From an uncultured Chitinophagales bacterium (GTDB taxonomy: Bacteria > Bacteroidota > Bacteroidia > Chitinophagales > UBA2359): a DNA stretch of 43,241 nt. Numbering within the stretch: position 1 is the stretch's first letter; each line of letters starts with the position of its first letter. Shown here piece by piece: positions 8,543 to 18,212 of this stretch. A program made the translations under genes and the position numbers. The notes under the pieces were generated by a model. It did no database searches and was not told the DNA's origin. It was given only the letters and a program-made list of their open reading frames with translations. Location of the stretch: NCBI GenBank assembly GCA_937927195.1, contig CALBCY010000257.1:1-43241 (forward strand). The letters are read 5' to 3'.

Positions 8543-10078
8543 TCACTCTTGAGAATTCTTAACGACCTCACCAAGACTCTTCCTTTCAATTTTTGCTTTC
8601 AACCAAGAACTTACATCCAGATAGCTAAGAGAAACTTGTTGGAAAGAATCTTCCTTTAAAACTTCCAAGTCTTTAAAATAGGTTTTCATCATTTCAGAAT
8701 GATCGTAAAGTGGCGTTTGGGCCAACTTTTTAAACAAATCAATTGCCAAACTTTGAGATGGACTTAGATTTTGAGAAGACTTAAAATAGGATTTGAATTT
8801 TTTGAGTGAAATAGAAACAGAATCCATTTCACCGGAATCATAATGACACATCAATACCAACAACCTCGCATATAACTGAAGATCCTCTCTTAGGTTGACC
8901 AAATCTTTATTGACTATTTTATTTAAATAAAACATCGCTTTGTCAATTTTCTTTGCTCCAAAATATATCCAGGCAATTTTAAAATAAAAAACCAAAATTC
9001 TATGATCATCCACCTTGTCTCCATAGCGCTTAATTCTTCGCAAAGTTTTAGGAATAACTTTCAAGCCATTTGCAAAATCGCCATTCATGATTACCTTATT
9101 CAATCTTCCGGTATGTACATAAAGGAATGAAATGATTTTTGAATTGTCATTGAGCTTTCCATACTCACTTTTCCTGAAATGCTCTAAAGACTCCAAATAC
9201 TTATTGAGCTGATTGACATCTTTTAAATGAAATGCTGAAATGATGATGTAATGGTACCCACGCATAAACAGATCTACATCACGACGAATCATTTCGGGAT
9301 TGTCTGTAAAAAGCTCTACCCACTTTATTGAATAATCAAGACAAGCTTGAAAGTCTAATTGAATATAAGAATACCAAACATAGGACAAATAGTAGTAACA
9401 CTTTTCCATCACCCCTAACTCAAGTTCATCGATGCCTTTGAGCTTGGACAAAAATTCTCCTTTGATTATTTGACGATCTTCTTCGTTCTGTACATGGCCA
9501 TTCTTTATGTATTTCCCATGATACTCCAATCTCAAATTGCTTAGGTAAATAGTATTTGAAATGGTTTTATTGATTGCCCCAGCTTCTTTGGCTAATTCAA
9601 TTGCTCTTTGACCGCCACTTCTCGTAATGTGCCGATTCTCTATCATCTTTTCAAATTCAACAATCGTCAAATGCATGTAATTCAAATGATGCTTAACTGC
9701 ATCTCGCCTCGCCTTGCCCAAAATTTTCAGGGCTTGCAAATACAATCCTTTCCCATACAAGATATAGGCAAAATCAATGTACTCTCTAACTTGAATATTG
9801 GCGCGTTTGGCCTTGTGTATCAACCGAAGACTAGCAACGATCTGACTATATAAATGTCGCTTGAGATTCGAATACTGGGTCTTGTTCTTAAGTTTTAGTT
9901 TGGTGTAATAGAAGTCATCCATACATTCAGATTGCTTGTCTATGGTATCAAACAAGTCAATAAACTTAAGAGAGTCATTGGTCTGATTTCGCTTGGCATA
10001 GGACCTAAAATTCCTTTTTTCCCCTTTAGTTAGGGACTTAATCAACTGAAATAAGGCATCTGTTTGAGATATAGGCAT
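8543..10078 (-). CDS. Hypothetical helical protein, 511 aa
   Basis: I do not recognise a named family. The protein is soluble and predicted almost wholly helical. It has repeated short amphipathic helices (for example LQALKILGKARRDA, AWIYFGAKKIDKAMFYLNK) reminiscent of TPR-type scaffolds, but no repeat set clear enough to call. It is rich in Lys, Tyr and Leu and lacks a signal peptide, membrane segment or catalytic motif. The N-terminus (DALFQLIKSLTKGEKRNFRS) is a compact charged helical segment. The gene is monocistronic, with a 162-bp gap before the divergent PII gene. A protein-protein interaction role is a guess. Confidence 0.75.
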   Translation of the reverse strand: MPISQTDALFQLIKSLTKGEKRNFRSYAKRNQTNDSLKFIDLFDTIDKQSECMDDFYYTKLKLKNKTQYSNLKRHLYSQIVASLRLIHKAKRANIQVREYIDFAYILYGKGLYLQALKILGKARRDAVKHHLNYMHLTIVEFEKMIENRHITRSGGQRAIELAKEAGAINKTISNTIYLSNLRLEYHGKYIKNGHVQNEEDRQIIKGEFLSKLKGIDELELGVMEKCYYYLSYVWYSYIQLDFQACLDYSIKWVELFTDNPEMIRRDVDLFMRGYHYIIISAFHLKDVNQLNKYLESLEHFRKSEYGKLNDNSKIISFLYVHTGRLNKVIMNGDFANGLKVIPKTLRRIKRYGDKVDDHRILVFYFKIAWIYFGAKKIDKAMFYLNKIVNKDLVNLREDLQLYARLLVLMCHYDSGEMDSVSISLKKFKSYFKSSQNLSPSQSLAIDLFKKLAQTPLYDHSEMMKTYFKDLEVLKEDSFQQVSLSYLDVSSWLKAKIERKSLGEVVKNSQE

Positions 10079-10240
10079 AACAAAGCAAAGGTATCTAACT
10101 ATTTGATTTTCAATAATATAATGCTATACAACTCACATTAAGCATAACATTTCAAAACAAATTCAAAGCTAGTTAAAAAAATCTTAAATGTAATTTAGTA
10201 GGGTAATTATCCACAAAAAGAAATAAACAGACTTGACAGT

Positions 10241-10579
10241 ATGAAAAAACTAGAAGCAATAATTCGATCCTCCAAGTTTGAAGACATTAAAGAAGGCCTT
10301 CATGACATTGGTATCAACTTTTTCACCTTCTTCGATGTAAAAGGACAAGGTCTTGAAAAAGGAGATGAAATACTTTACAGAGGATCTGTTTACGATTCTG
10401 GCTATATCCCTAGAATGAAAATTGAAATTATTGTGGATGAGGATAAATTGGAAGAAGTAATTGAAACAATCCAAAAATTCGGAAGAACAGGTAACATTGG
10501 CGATGGTAAAATTATTATCACACCAGTCGAAGCATTCATAAGAATACGAACCGGGGAAGTCGGTTTGGAAGCTTTGTAA
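10241..10579 (+). CDS. glnK: PII nitrogen regulatory protein (GlnB/GlnK type)
   Basis: A 112-residue PII signal protein. The T-loop region spans about residues 36-54 and keeps Tyr51 (in YRGSVY), the residue uridylylated in many bacteria. The C-terminal signature GDGKIIITPVEAFIRIRTGE is intact; the B-loop lies in GRTGNIGDGKI. PII trimers sense 2-oxoglutarate and ATP/ADP and block ammonium channels by inserting the T-loop. The gene lies 140 bp ahead of an ammonium channel gene, which favours the GlnK role over GlnB. The T-loop segment (GQGLEKGDEILYRG) is unlike enterobacterial PII. Whether it is uridylylated here is unknown, as no GlnD is in the window. Confidence 0.93.
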   Translation: MKKLEAIIRSSKFEDIKEGLHDIGINFFTFFDVKGQGLEKGDEILYRGSVYDSGYIPRMKIEIIVDEDKLEEVIETIQKFGRTGNIGDGKIIITPVEAFIRIRTGEVGLEAL

Positions 10580-10705
10580 GCCTTTAGCCTTTAGCCTTTA
10601 GCAAAAATAACTTCAACAGTTATAACAAAACAAGTCAAATGCTAAGGGCCTATATTAAATAAATAAAAATAAAAAAATAAGCCAACGGCCAAAAGCTAAT
10701 GGCCT
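10580..10705. repeat. Short intergenic repeat element, copy 2 (GCC-TTT / GGCC type)
   Basis: It starts with a tandem of the 7-mer CCTTTAG (AGCCTTTAGCCTTTAGCC) and ends GCCAACGGCCAAAAGCTAAT, then GGCC. These match the two ends of the element at 3996-4090. Its right end contributes an in-frame ATG at 10699, which is why the downstream ammonium channel gene seems to start inside the repeat. Confidence 0.5.
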
Positions 10706-10719
10706 ACAAAAAAAATATC

Positions 10720-11991
10720 ATGGAAGAAGAAATAGTAGGAAAAACCTTTGAATTGATGAAAGCTACTGAAGCTGCTCAGGCAACAGCCGATTTGGGGCTG
10801 TTCACAACAAATAACTTATGGATCTTAGTAGCTACAACTTTGGTGTTTATTATGCACTTGGGCTTTTCAACATTGGAAGCTGGATTTGTAAGAAAGAAAA
10901 ATGTTGTAAATATTTTATTTAAAAATGGAATGATTATTTCAATTGGATTATTGACCTATTGGTTCATTGGATTCAATTTAATGTATCCTGGTGCAAATGA
11001 AGGAGGAATGTTCGTTTTGCCATCTCTTTTTTTAAACCCATCTCCTGAAGACATGACTGCAGCATATGCAGATTATACTTTCTGGTCAGATTTTATTTTT
11101 CAAGCAATGTTCGCCGCTACATGTGCCACCATTGTTTCTGGAGCGGTAGCCGAAAGAATAAAATTAGGTCCATTTCTGATCTTTGCCACTTTATTCGTAG
11201 CCATTTCCTATCCCATAACTGGCTACTGGAAATGGGGAGCAGGATGGTTAGACGCATTGGGCTTTTACGATTTTGCAGGCTCAACTATAGTTCACTCTGT
11301 AGGAGGATGGGCTGCTTTGGCCGCAATTATTCTATTGGGACCTAGATTAGGAAAATATACAAAAAAAGGAATCCGACCAATTCAGGGACATTCAATGCCG
11401 CTTGCTGCTATGGGGGTTTTTCTCCTTTGGTTCGGTTGGTTTGGATTCAATGGTGGTTCCGTTTTAAGTGCCAATCCTGAATTGGTCTCATTGGTTTTCA
11501 CCACCACCTCTTTGGCTGCTGCTGGTGGAGCAATAGGCGCATTTATCTCATCATATGTAATGTTTAAAACACATGATTTATCAATGGTACTGAATGGAAT
11601 TCTTGGAGGGCTTGTTGGAATAACAGCAGGTGCCGATGTAATTAGCGTGAATGGCGCAGTAATCGTTGGCCTTATAGCTGGATTATTAATCCCCCTTTCC
11701 GTAACTCTATTCGATCGTTTAAAATTGGATGATCCTGTGGGTGCAACATCTGTACACCTTGTTTGCGGAATTTGGGGCACCTTGGCAGTAGCTTTGTTCG
11801 GTACTTGCGAGGAAGGTGTCGGAACCTTGTTTGCCCAATTGGTTGGAATAGGTTCCATCGGACTATTCACATTCATTTTCTCTTTTGCCGTCTTAGGCTT
11901 ATTGAAAGCAACGGTAGGTATTAGGGTTACAGAAGAAGAGGAAGAAAGAGGCTTGGACATAAGTGAACACGAATTAGCAGCTTATTCTTAA
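10720..11991 (+). CDS. amtB: Ammonium channel/transporter (Amt family)
   Basis: A 423-residue protein of the Amt/Rh family with about 11 membrane helices. The twin pore histidines are His192 (in TIVHSVGGW) and His346 (in TSVHLVCGIWG). The FEAGF-like STLEAGFVRKKN, the GAVAERIK segment and WFGWFGFNGGS are all typical. An in-frame ATG at 10699 exists but lies in the preceding repeat element; the ATG at 10720 (MEEEIVGK) is the more likely start. The N-terminal ~30 residues resemble the short extracytoplasmic leader of many Amt proteins. It sits between PII and porin genes and brings ammonium to the glutamate synthase encoded downstream. Confidence 0.95.
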   Translation: MEEEIVGKTFELMKATEAAQATADLGLFTTNNLWILVATTLVFIMHLGFSTLEAGFVRKKNVVNILFKNGMIISIGLLTYWFIGFNLMYPGANEGGMFVLPSLFLNPSPEDMTAAYADYTFWSDFIFQAMFAATCATIVSGAVAERIKLGPFLIFATLFVAISYPITGYWKWGAGWLDALGFYDFAGSTIVHSVGGWAALAAIILLGPRLGKYTKKGIRPIQGHSMPLAAMGVFLLWFGWFGFNGGSVLSANPELVSLVFTTTSLAAAGGAIGAFISSYVMFKTHDLSMVLNGILGGLVGITAGADVISVNGAVIVGLIAGLLIPLSVTLFDRLKLDDPVGATSVHLVCGIWGTLAVALFGTCEEGVGTLFAQLVGIGSIGLFTFIFSFAVLGLLKATVGIRVTEEEEERGLDISEHELAAYS

Positions 11992-12047
11992 AAACCGCCT
12001 ATTAATTAAATTCAAATAGACTCACATAGCATTTTATTTTATAGAAA

Positions 12048-12071
12048 CTCCCGGAGCTGTAACTCCGGGAG
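12048..12071. terminator. GC-rich hairpin between ammonium channel and porin genes
   Basis: CTCCCGGAG pairs perfectly with CTCCGGGAG across a 6-base loop. It lies 57 bp after the stop of the channel gene. No T-run follows, so it may act as an attenuator or mRNA stabiliser rather than a full terminator. Confidence 0.6.
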
Positions 12072-12251
12072 CCCACATTAAGAACAACAGATTTCCATTG
12101 CTCCTAACAGCAGATTAAAATTACGAAAAGTATTGGAAAAATGTTGTTCTGTTTTAAAAATTGATTTCACTAAAGATCCTGAAGCAAAAAACTTGATTAG
12201 TCAAGATTTCGCTAGCGGGATTTCTTTGCAAACAAATAAAACAGACCCACA

Positions 12252-13340
12252 ATGAAATTTTCACAATTAATTATTGTTCAACTATTTATTTTAATGGCTA
12301 TACAACCATTTACAGTTTTTGCCAATGGCAATGAAGATGACAAAAACAAAGAAGAAACGAAAAAGGAAACAGTTGACGATTCCGAGGAATTGACTACTGA
12401 CTTACCAAAAGTTTCTGGCCTTGAAGTCTCTGGCTCCATTGATGCCTATTATCGAGGAACAGTTGGTGCAGATTATGACGTTGCACCGGGTACTTCCTTT
12501 GCTAATTTGCCTGGATTTTCATTGGGAATGGCCAATTTGATCATTTCTAAAGAAGGCAGCAAAGCAGGCTTTACAGCTGATTTTGTATTAGGACCACGTG
12601 GAGAAGATGCTACATTCCTCTCTCCCTTATTGAGACCGGGAGGAAATTCAAGTATCGTCAATCAACTTTTTGCGTATTATCAAGTGAATGAGAAGTTGAA
12701 GTTTACTTTAGGGAATTTCAATACCTTTTTGGGTTATGAAGTTATTTCTCCTACAGCCAATTTCAATTATTCTACTTCCTATTTGTTTTCTTATGGTCCT
12801 TTTTCACATACAGGGCTAAAAGCCGATATTGAATTTGAAAATGGCCTAAGTTTAATGGCCGGGATTTTTAACCCAACAGATGCAACAGAATTTAACAGTC
12901 TCAACAGATATGTAGGAGGGCTTCAATTAGGTTATTCATTTGAAAAAGGTTCTATTTACATCAACGGACTTTTTGATGATGAATTTTATCAATTAGACTT
13001 GACAGCGGGCGTAGATCTTTCTGAGAAAGTTTACTTGGGTCTAAATTCGAGTTATGCAGACGACCTGTTTTTTGGAGCAGCAATATATGCACAATTCGCT
13101 ACCTCTGAAAAGTTGAGCATCGGCACAAGAATTGAATATTTTATGGATCAGGGAATTGGAGTAGTAGGAATGGACGAAGAAATTATTGATTTTACATTAT
13201 CCGCCAATTATAAAATTGGAGATTTAACAATTATACCTGAATACAGAATTGATTTGGCTAGTACAGCCATCTATCCAAACAAGGAAGAATTAGAAAAAAA
13301 TCTTTCTTCTTTCGTTCTAGCGGTAACTTACTCCTTTTGA
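12252..13340 (+). CDS. Outer-membrane beta-barrel porin (BBP2-like)
   Basis: A 362-residue protein. It has a signal peptide (hydrophobic core IIVQLFILMAIQPF, likely cut after VFA at about residue 24), then an acidic/lysine-rich linker to about residue 55, then a beta-barrel. The alternating strands end in aromatic residues and the chain ends with VTYSF, the usual C-terminal aromatic. FTLGNFNTFLGYEVISP is typical of the putative beta-barrel porin-2 group of Bacteroidota. It is encoded between the ammonium channel and glutamate synthase, 40 bp ahead of the latter. That position suggests a porin for nitrogen compounds; the substrate is inferred from context only. Confidence 0.82.
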   Translation: MKFSQLIIVQLFILMAIQPFTVFANGNEDDKNKEETKKETVDDSEELTTDLPKVSGLEVSGSIDAYYRGTVGADYDVAPGTSFANLPGFSLGMANLIISKEGSKAGFTADFVLGPRGEDATFLSPLLRPGGNSSIVNQLFAYYQVNEKLKFTLGNFNTFLGYEVISPTANFNYSTSYLFSYGPFSHTGLKADIEFENGLSLMAGIFNPTDATEFNSLNRYVGGLQLGYSFEKGSIYINGLFDDEFYQLDLTAGVDLSEKVYLGLNSSYADDLFFGAAIYAQFATSEKLSIGTRIEYFMDQGIGVVGMDEEIIDFTLSANYKIGDLTIIPEYRIDLASTAIYPNKEELEKNLSSFVLAVTYSF

Positions 13341-13380
13341 ATGAAATGGAGGATCGAGCACAGAAATAAACACACGAAAT

Positions 13381-16300
13381 ATGACTTTTAATAAACACCT
13401 AGATAAACAGAAAAATAATAGATACGGACTTTATACACCTGAATTAGAAAGAGATTCATGCGGAGTTGGTTTAATTGCAGATTTAAATGCAAAGCAAACC
13501 TATCAGACCATCGACTCAGGATTGACCATGTTGGAAAACATGGAGCACAGAGGAGCATGTGGTTGTGAGGAAAACACTGGAGACGGTGCAGGTATTTTGA
13601 TTCAAATACCTTTCGATTATTTTAAAGCAATTAGTGTTTGTTATAAATTTGACCTGCCCGCTCCAAGTGAATATGGAGTGGGCATGTTTTTCTTCCCTAA
13701 AGACAAAACCAAGAGAGCTTTTTGCGAAGAATTGATAAAATCAGCTTGTGCTGAAAACAACTTTGAAATCATCTATCAAAGAAAAGTACCTGTTGACAAT
13801 TCTATGATTGGGGCTTCTGCTTTGGAAACAGAGCCAGATATTGTCCAGATTTTTTTAAAATCAAATGACAACCCACTTTATTCCAACTTTGAAAAACGTT
13901 TATACTTTCTTAAGAGTGAAATTTTAAAAAAGGCCTATTTCAAGGATGGTGAAGAATTGGAAGATACCATTACAGATGAATTTTACATTGCATCATTTTC
14001 TTCTAAAACAATTGTTTACAAAGGTCAATTAAAAGCCACTCAACTAAGACAGTACTTCCCTGATTTAAGAGATGAAAAAATCGCCTCTGCTATCGCTATT
14101 GTTCATAGTAGGTTCTCAACCAATACGGTTCCGAAATGGAAATTGGCACAACCTTTTAGATGCATCGCTCACAATGGTGAAATAAATACCATTCAAGGAA
14201 ACATCAACTGGTGGAAAGCAAGAGAAAGGTACATGGAAGAAAGCGACAACTACACAGATTCTTGGGTAGGAGCATTCCCAGTTTGCGACCCCTATCTTTC
14301 GGACTCAGGTAACTTCGACAACGTGGTTGATTTCTTAATTAGAACCACCAGATCTATTCCGCATGCAATGATGATTATGATCCCGGAAGCTTGGCAAAAC
14401 GATGAAACCATGCCAGCATACAAAAGGAGCTTCTATGAGTACCACGATGCTGTCATTGAACCGTGGGATGGTCCTGCTGCTATTTGCTTCACAGATGGCA
14501 ACCTGATTGGTGCCACTTTGGATCGAAATGGACTAAGACCTGCAAGGTATGTCATAACAAATGACAACAAATTGATATTGGCAAGCGAAGCCGGTTGTAT
14601 GCAAATTGATCAATCAACCATTATCAAAAAAGGAAGATTGCAACCAGGTAAGATGTTGGTTGCTGACCTTATGGAAAATAGAATCATTTCTGACAAAGAA
14701 CTTAAGGAAATCATTTGCAAACGTTTTCCTTACAACAAATGGTTAAAAAACAACTCAAGAAAATTAAAACAATTAGACGGTCAAAAAACAAGTGAATCTT
14801 CAGAATCTTCAGAATCTGAAGCGCCTAAAGCACTTCCAGTTAACCTTAGTCAAAGACAAAAGGCATTCGGTTTCACACTCGAAGACAAGAACTTAATCCT
14901 AAAGTCGATGTCAGACAAAGGAACAGAGCCAATTGGATCTATGGGAGCTGATATTCCCTTGGCTGTTCTTTCTACTTTGGCTCAACATATTTCAAACTAT
15001 TTCAAACAACAATTTGCGCAGGTCACCAATCCACCCATTGACTCTCTGAGAGAAAAGTTCTACATGTCTCTTTCCAGTACACTTGGTGGAACAAGTAGAA
15101 TCCTTAACATCAGTGAATATGAAGCAACAACTTTAAGAATAGATTCGCCATTTTTAGATTTCAAAAGTTTCAATAAAATTTCACAAATTAAAAACAGAAA
15201 TTTCAGATCAAAAACAATTGAAACTACTTATGAAAAAGGTGAACTTTTAGAAACGGCACTTGATAAAATAGTAGAAGAAGTCAAAGCATCAATCGAACAA
15301 GGGTACAATTTCATTTGCCTGTCCGATAGAAATATATCTGAAACAAAATTACCGATTCCTTCTTTAATGGCTGTTGGCACCTTGCATCATCAACTAATCC
15401 AATCAGGAGATAGAAAGGAGGTTTCCATAATCATTGATGCTGGCGATATTTGGGAAACGCATCACTTTGCGACTTTACTTTCTTATGGAGCTGATGCCAT
15501 TTGTCCTTATCTGGCATTGGAATCCGTTGCACAATTAGCAGAAGAGCAAAAATTGGACCCGAAGAAAGCCGTAAAAAGATACAAAAAAGCGGTAGACAAA
15601 GGCTTATTGAAAGTTATGTCGAAGTTGGGAATTTCAACACTTCAATCCTACAAGGGCGCACAAACTTTTGAGGCAGTTGGTATTTCAACTGATGTAACCA
15701 ACAAGTGTTTCAAAGGAACCATTTCTCGCTTGGAAGGAATGACTTTTGCAGACCTTCAAAAAGAAAATGAAGCGAAACACTTTTTAGCCTTTCACCGAAA
15801 AGAAACGAGTGAAACCAATATTCTACCAGATGCTGGTACTTATCAATGGAAAAGAAAGGGAGAGTATCATTTATTCAATCCGCAGACCATCCATTTGTTG
15901 CAGCATTCTACAAGCACGAACAATTATTCCATTTATAAGAAATATACTGAAGAGATCAACAAGGCAGAAAAGAATGCCTCCACCTTGCGCAGTTTCTTTA
16001 AGATAAAAAAACAAAATTCAATCTCCATCGATGAAGTCGAAGGAGTTGAGTCTATTTTAAAAAGATTTGCCTCTGGTGCGATGTCCTTTGGATCAATCAG
16101 TCATGAAGCCCACACAACGCTTGCCAAAGCGATGAACAGAATTGGCGGCAAAAGCAACAGTGGAGAAGGTGGAGAAGATGAAGCGAGGTTTCCAAAATTA
16201 GCGAACGGAGATTGGGAACGCTCAGCCATAAAGCAAGTAGCTTCTGGTAGATTTGGTGTAACCATCAATTATTTAACCAATGCAGTTGAACTGCAAATAA

Positions 16301-18123
16301 AAATGGCTCAAGGAGCAAAGCCAGGTGAAGGCGGGCAATTGCCTGGTCACAAGGTTGATGCTAATATTGCTAGGGTTAGAAATTCCACGCCTGGTGTTGG
16401 ACTCATTTCACCCCCACCCCATCATGACATCTATTCCATTGAAGACCTTGCTCAATTGATTTTTGATTTGAAGAACGCCAATAGAGAAGCAAGAATCAGT
16501 GTGAAACTGGTCTCCAAAACAGGCGTAGGCGTTATCGCTGCAGGAGTTACAAAAGCACATGCAGATCACATTCTAATTTCAGGCCACGATGGAGGAACTG
16601 GAGCTTCGCCTCTTTCCTCAATCAAACATGCAGGATTGCCTTGGGAGTTGGGATTGTCAGAAACACACCAAACACTGGTAAAAAACAAATTGCGGGACAG
16701 AGTGACCATTCAATGCGACGGACAAATCAGGACTGGAAGAGACATGGCCATCGCTGCTATGCTCGGCGCAGAAGAATGGGGAATTGCGACGGCAGCCCTT
16801 GTCGTTGAAGGTTGCATATTAATGAGAAAATGCCACCTCAACACTTGTCCTGTTGGGATTGCCACACAAGACAAAGAATTAAGAAAAAAGTTTGATGGGA
16901 AAGTTGAACACTTGGTCAATTACTTCAATTTCCTAGCTCAGGATTTACGTGAAATCATGGCAGAATGTGGGATCAGAACCGTCAATGAGTTAGTCGGACA
17001 ATCCAATTTATTAGAGGTTGACAAAGCAGGCCGTCACTGGAAAAGCCAAAACTTAGATTTAGATAAAATCCTTTTCAAACCAGTCACTCCAGAGGGAACA
17101 AAATTATATAAATCAAGGCCTCAAGAACATGGCTTAGAAAAAGTACTAGATCATCAACTGATTGCTTTGAGTGACAAAGCAATTAATAACAAAGAGAAAG
17201 TAAAAGCAAACCTTGTAGTTGTAAGCACAGACAGAGCCGTTGGAACGATGTTGTCAAATGAAGTGGCTAAAAAGCACGGATCTGTGGGATTAAAAGAAGA
17301 CAGCATTTGTTTCAATTTCAAAGGTTCAGCAGGACAAAGCTTTGCTGCTTTTTTAGCCAAAGGCATCCGTTTCAAATTGAAAGGAGAATCAAACGATTAC
17401 ATTGGCAAAGGTTTGAGTGGTGGTAAAGTGATCGTCACTCCCCCAAAATCTTCCTTGTTTAATCCTTCAAAAAACATCATCATCGGCAATGTTGCTCTTT
17501 ATGGAGCGACATCAGGAGAAGCCTATTTCAAAGGAATGGCAGGGGATCGTTTTGCTGTGAGAAACTCTGGTGCCTATGCAGTCGTTGAAGGTTTAGGAGA
17601 CAATGGTTGCGAATACATGACTGGTGGACGAGTGCTTGTTTTGGGTAAAATTGGAAAAAACTTTGCCGCTGGAATGAGTGGTGGAGTTGCCTATCTGTTT
17701 CAAACCGATAAAAAGAATGAACATTTCATTAACCAGGAAATGGTTTTAATTGAAAGCATAAATGAGGACGATCAGCGTGAAATAAAATCCATGCTTGAAC
17801 GTCATTTTAAGTATACAGCAAGTAACTTTGCCTTGGATTTATTAAATGATTTTTATGAAAACATTGACAATTTCATTAAAGTCATTCCTAAGGAATACAA
17901 AGCCGCTCTAGAAAGAGCCAAAACCATTGTTGATGATACTTTTGGGGACATTCCTCAAATTAAGCAAGACGATTTTGGGGACAACACCAAAATTGAGCGG
18001 GAGCAGAAAAAGGACAATGTTGTTGATGTTTCAAAAACAAAGCAAGGGAAACTCAATAAGCCAAGTGAAAGTGAAAGAGTTTCAGAAAATGAAAAGGCAA
18101 TCGGTAAAGCCAAAAGTAAATAA
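13381..18123 (+). CDS. gltB: Glutamate synthase large subunit
   Basis: 1580 residues. A 26-residue propeptide precedes catalytic Cys27 (ERDSCGVG), which heads the class-II glutaminase domain (27 to about 430, including HSRFSTNT and RCIAHNGEINT). Then come the central domain, the FMN-binding synthase domain (SGEGGEDEAR, AKPGEGGQLPG, ISGHDGGTGASP) with the 3Fe-4S cysteines C1145, C1151 and C1156, and the GXGXG beta-helix (GLSGGKVIV, YGATSGEAY). It converts glutamine and 2-oxoglutarate to two glutamates with the small subunit encoded next. Odd points are a Ser/Glu-rich insert (SESSESSESEAPK) near residue 475 and a Lys/Glu-rich tail of about 55 residues beyond the usual end. Confidence 0.97.
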   Translation: MTFNKHLDKQKNNRYGLYTPELERDSCGVGLIADLNAKQTYQTIDSGLTMLENMEHRGACGCEENTGDGAGILIQIPFDYFKAISVCYKFDLPAPSEYGVGMFFFPKDKTKRAFCEELIKSACAENNFEIIYQRKVPVDNSMIGASALETEPDIVQIFLKSNDNPLYSNFEKRLYFLKSEILKKAYFKDGEELEDTITDEFYIASFSSKTIVYKGQLKATQLRQYFPDLRDEKIASAIAIVHSRFSTNTVPKWKLAQPFRCIAHNGEINTIQGNINWWKARERYMEESDNYTDSWVGAFPVCDPYLSDSGNFDNVVDFLIRTTRSIPHAMMIMIPEAWQNDETMPAYKRSFYEYHDAVIEPWDGPAAICFTDGNLIGATLDRNGLRPARYVITNDNKLILASEAGCMQIDQSTIIKKGRLQPGKMLVADLMENRIISDKELKEIICKRFPYNKWLKNNSRKLKQLDGQKTSESSESSESEAPKALPVNLSQRQKAFGFTLEDKNLILKSMSDKGTEPIGSMGADIPLAVLSTLAQHISNYFKQQFAQVTNPPIDSLREKFYMSLSSTLGGTSRILNISEYEATTLRIDSPFLDFKSFNKISQIKNRNFRSKTIETTYEKGELLETALDKIVEEVKASIEQGYNFICLSDRNISETKLPIPSLMAVGTLHHQLIQSGDRKEVSIIIDAGDIWETHHFATLLSYGADAICPYLALESVAQLAEEQKLDPKKAVKRYKKAVDKGLLKVMSKLGISTLQSYKGAQTFEAVGISTDVTNKCFKGTISRLEGMTFADLQKENEAKHFLAFHRKETSETNILPDAGTYQWKRKGEYHLFNPQTIHLLQHSTSTNNYSIYKKYTEEINKAEKNASTLRSFFKIKKQNSISIDEVEGVESILKRFASGAMSFGSISHEAHTTLAKAMNRIGGKSNSGEGGEDEARFPKLANGDWERSAIKQVASGRFGVTINYLTNAVELQIKMAQGAKPGEGGQLPGHKVDANIARVRNSTPGVGLISPPPHHDIYSIEDLAQLIFDLKNANREARISVKLVSKTGVGVIAAGVTKAHADHILISGHDGGTGASPLSSIKHAGLPWELGLSETHQTLVKNKLRDRVTIQCDGQIRTGRDMAIAAMLGAEEWGIATAALVVEGCILMRKCHLNTCPVGIATQDKELRKKFDGKVEHLVNYFNFLAQDLREIMAECGIRTVNELVGQSNLLEVDKAGRHWKSQNLDLDKILFKPVTPEGTKLYKSRPQEHGLEKVLDHQLIALSDKAINNKEKVKANLVVVSTDRAVGTMLSNEVAKKHGSVGLKEDSICFNFKGSAGQSFAAFLAKGIRFKLKGESNDYIGKGLSGGKVIVTPPKSSLFNPSKNIIIGNVALYGATSGEAYFKGMAGDRFAVRNSGAYAVVEGLGDNGCEYMTGGRVLVLGKIGKNFAAGMSGGVAYLFQTDKKNEHFINQEMVLIESINEDDQREIKSMLERHFKYTASNFALDLLNDFYENIDNFIKVIPKEYKAALERAKTIVDDTFGDIPQIKQDDFGDNTKIEREQKKDNVVDVSKTKQGKLNKPSESERVSENEKAIGKAKSK

Positions 18124-18212
18124 ATGTAAAATTTTGCCTTGGTGACTTGTTGTCTAATTGTTCATTTCACAAACCACAAAGGAGAACGTTTGCAAATCTA
18201 AAATACAGCAAA

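Noticed and set aside
12082..12255. Open frame of 57 codons ending at the porin start (reads ...KIDFTKDPEAKNLIS...)
   Set aside because: It has no ATG or GTG; the only possible start is a TTG at 12133 giving 40 residues. It could be a gene remnant but is too weak to call.
18147..18212. Upstream TTG start for the glutamate synthase small subunit
   Set aside because: The extra 22 residues do not fit the family N-terminus; the ATG at 18213 gives the usual length.
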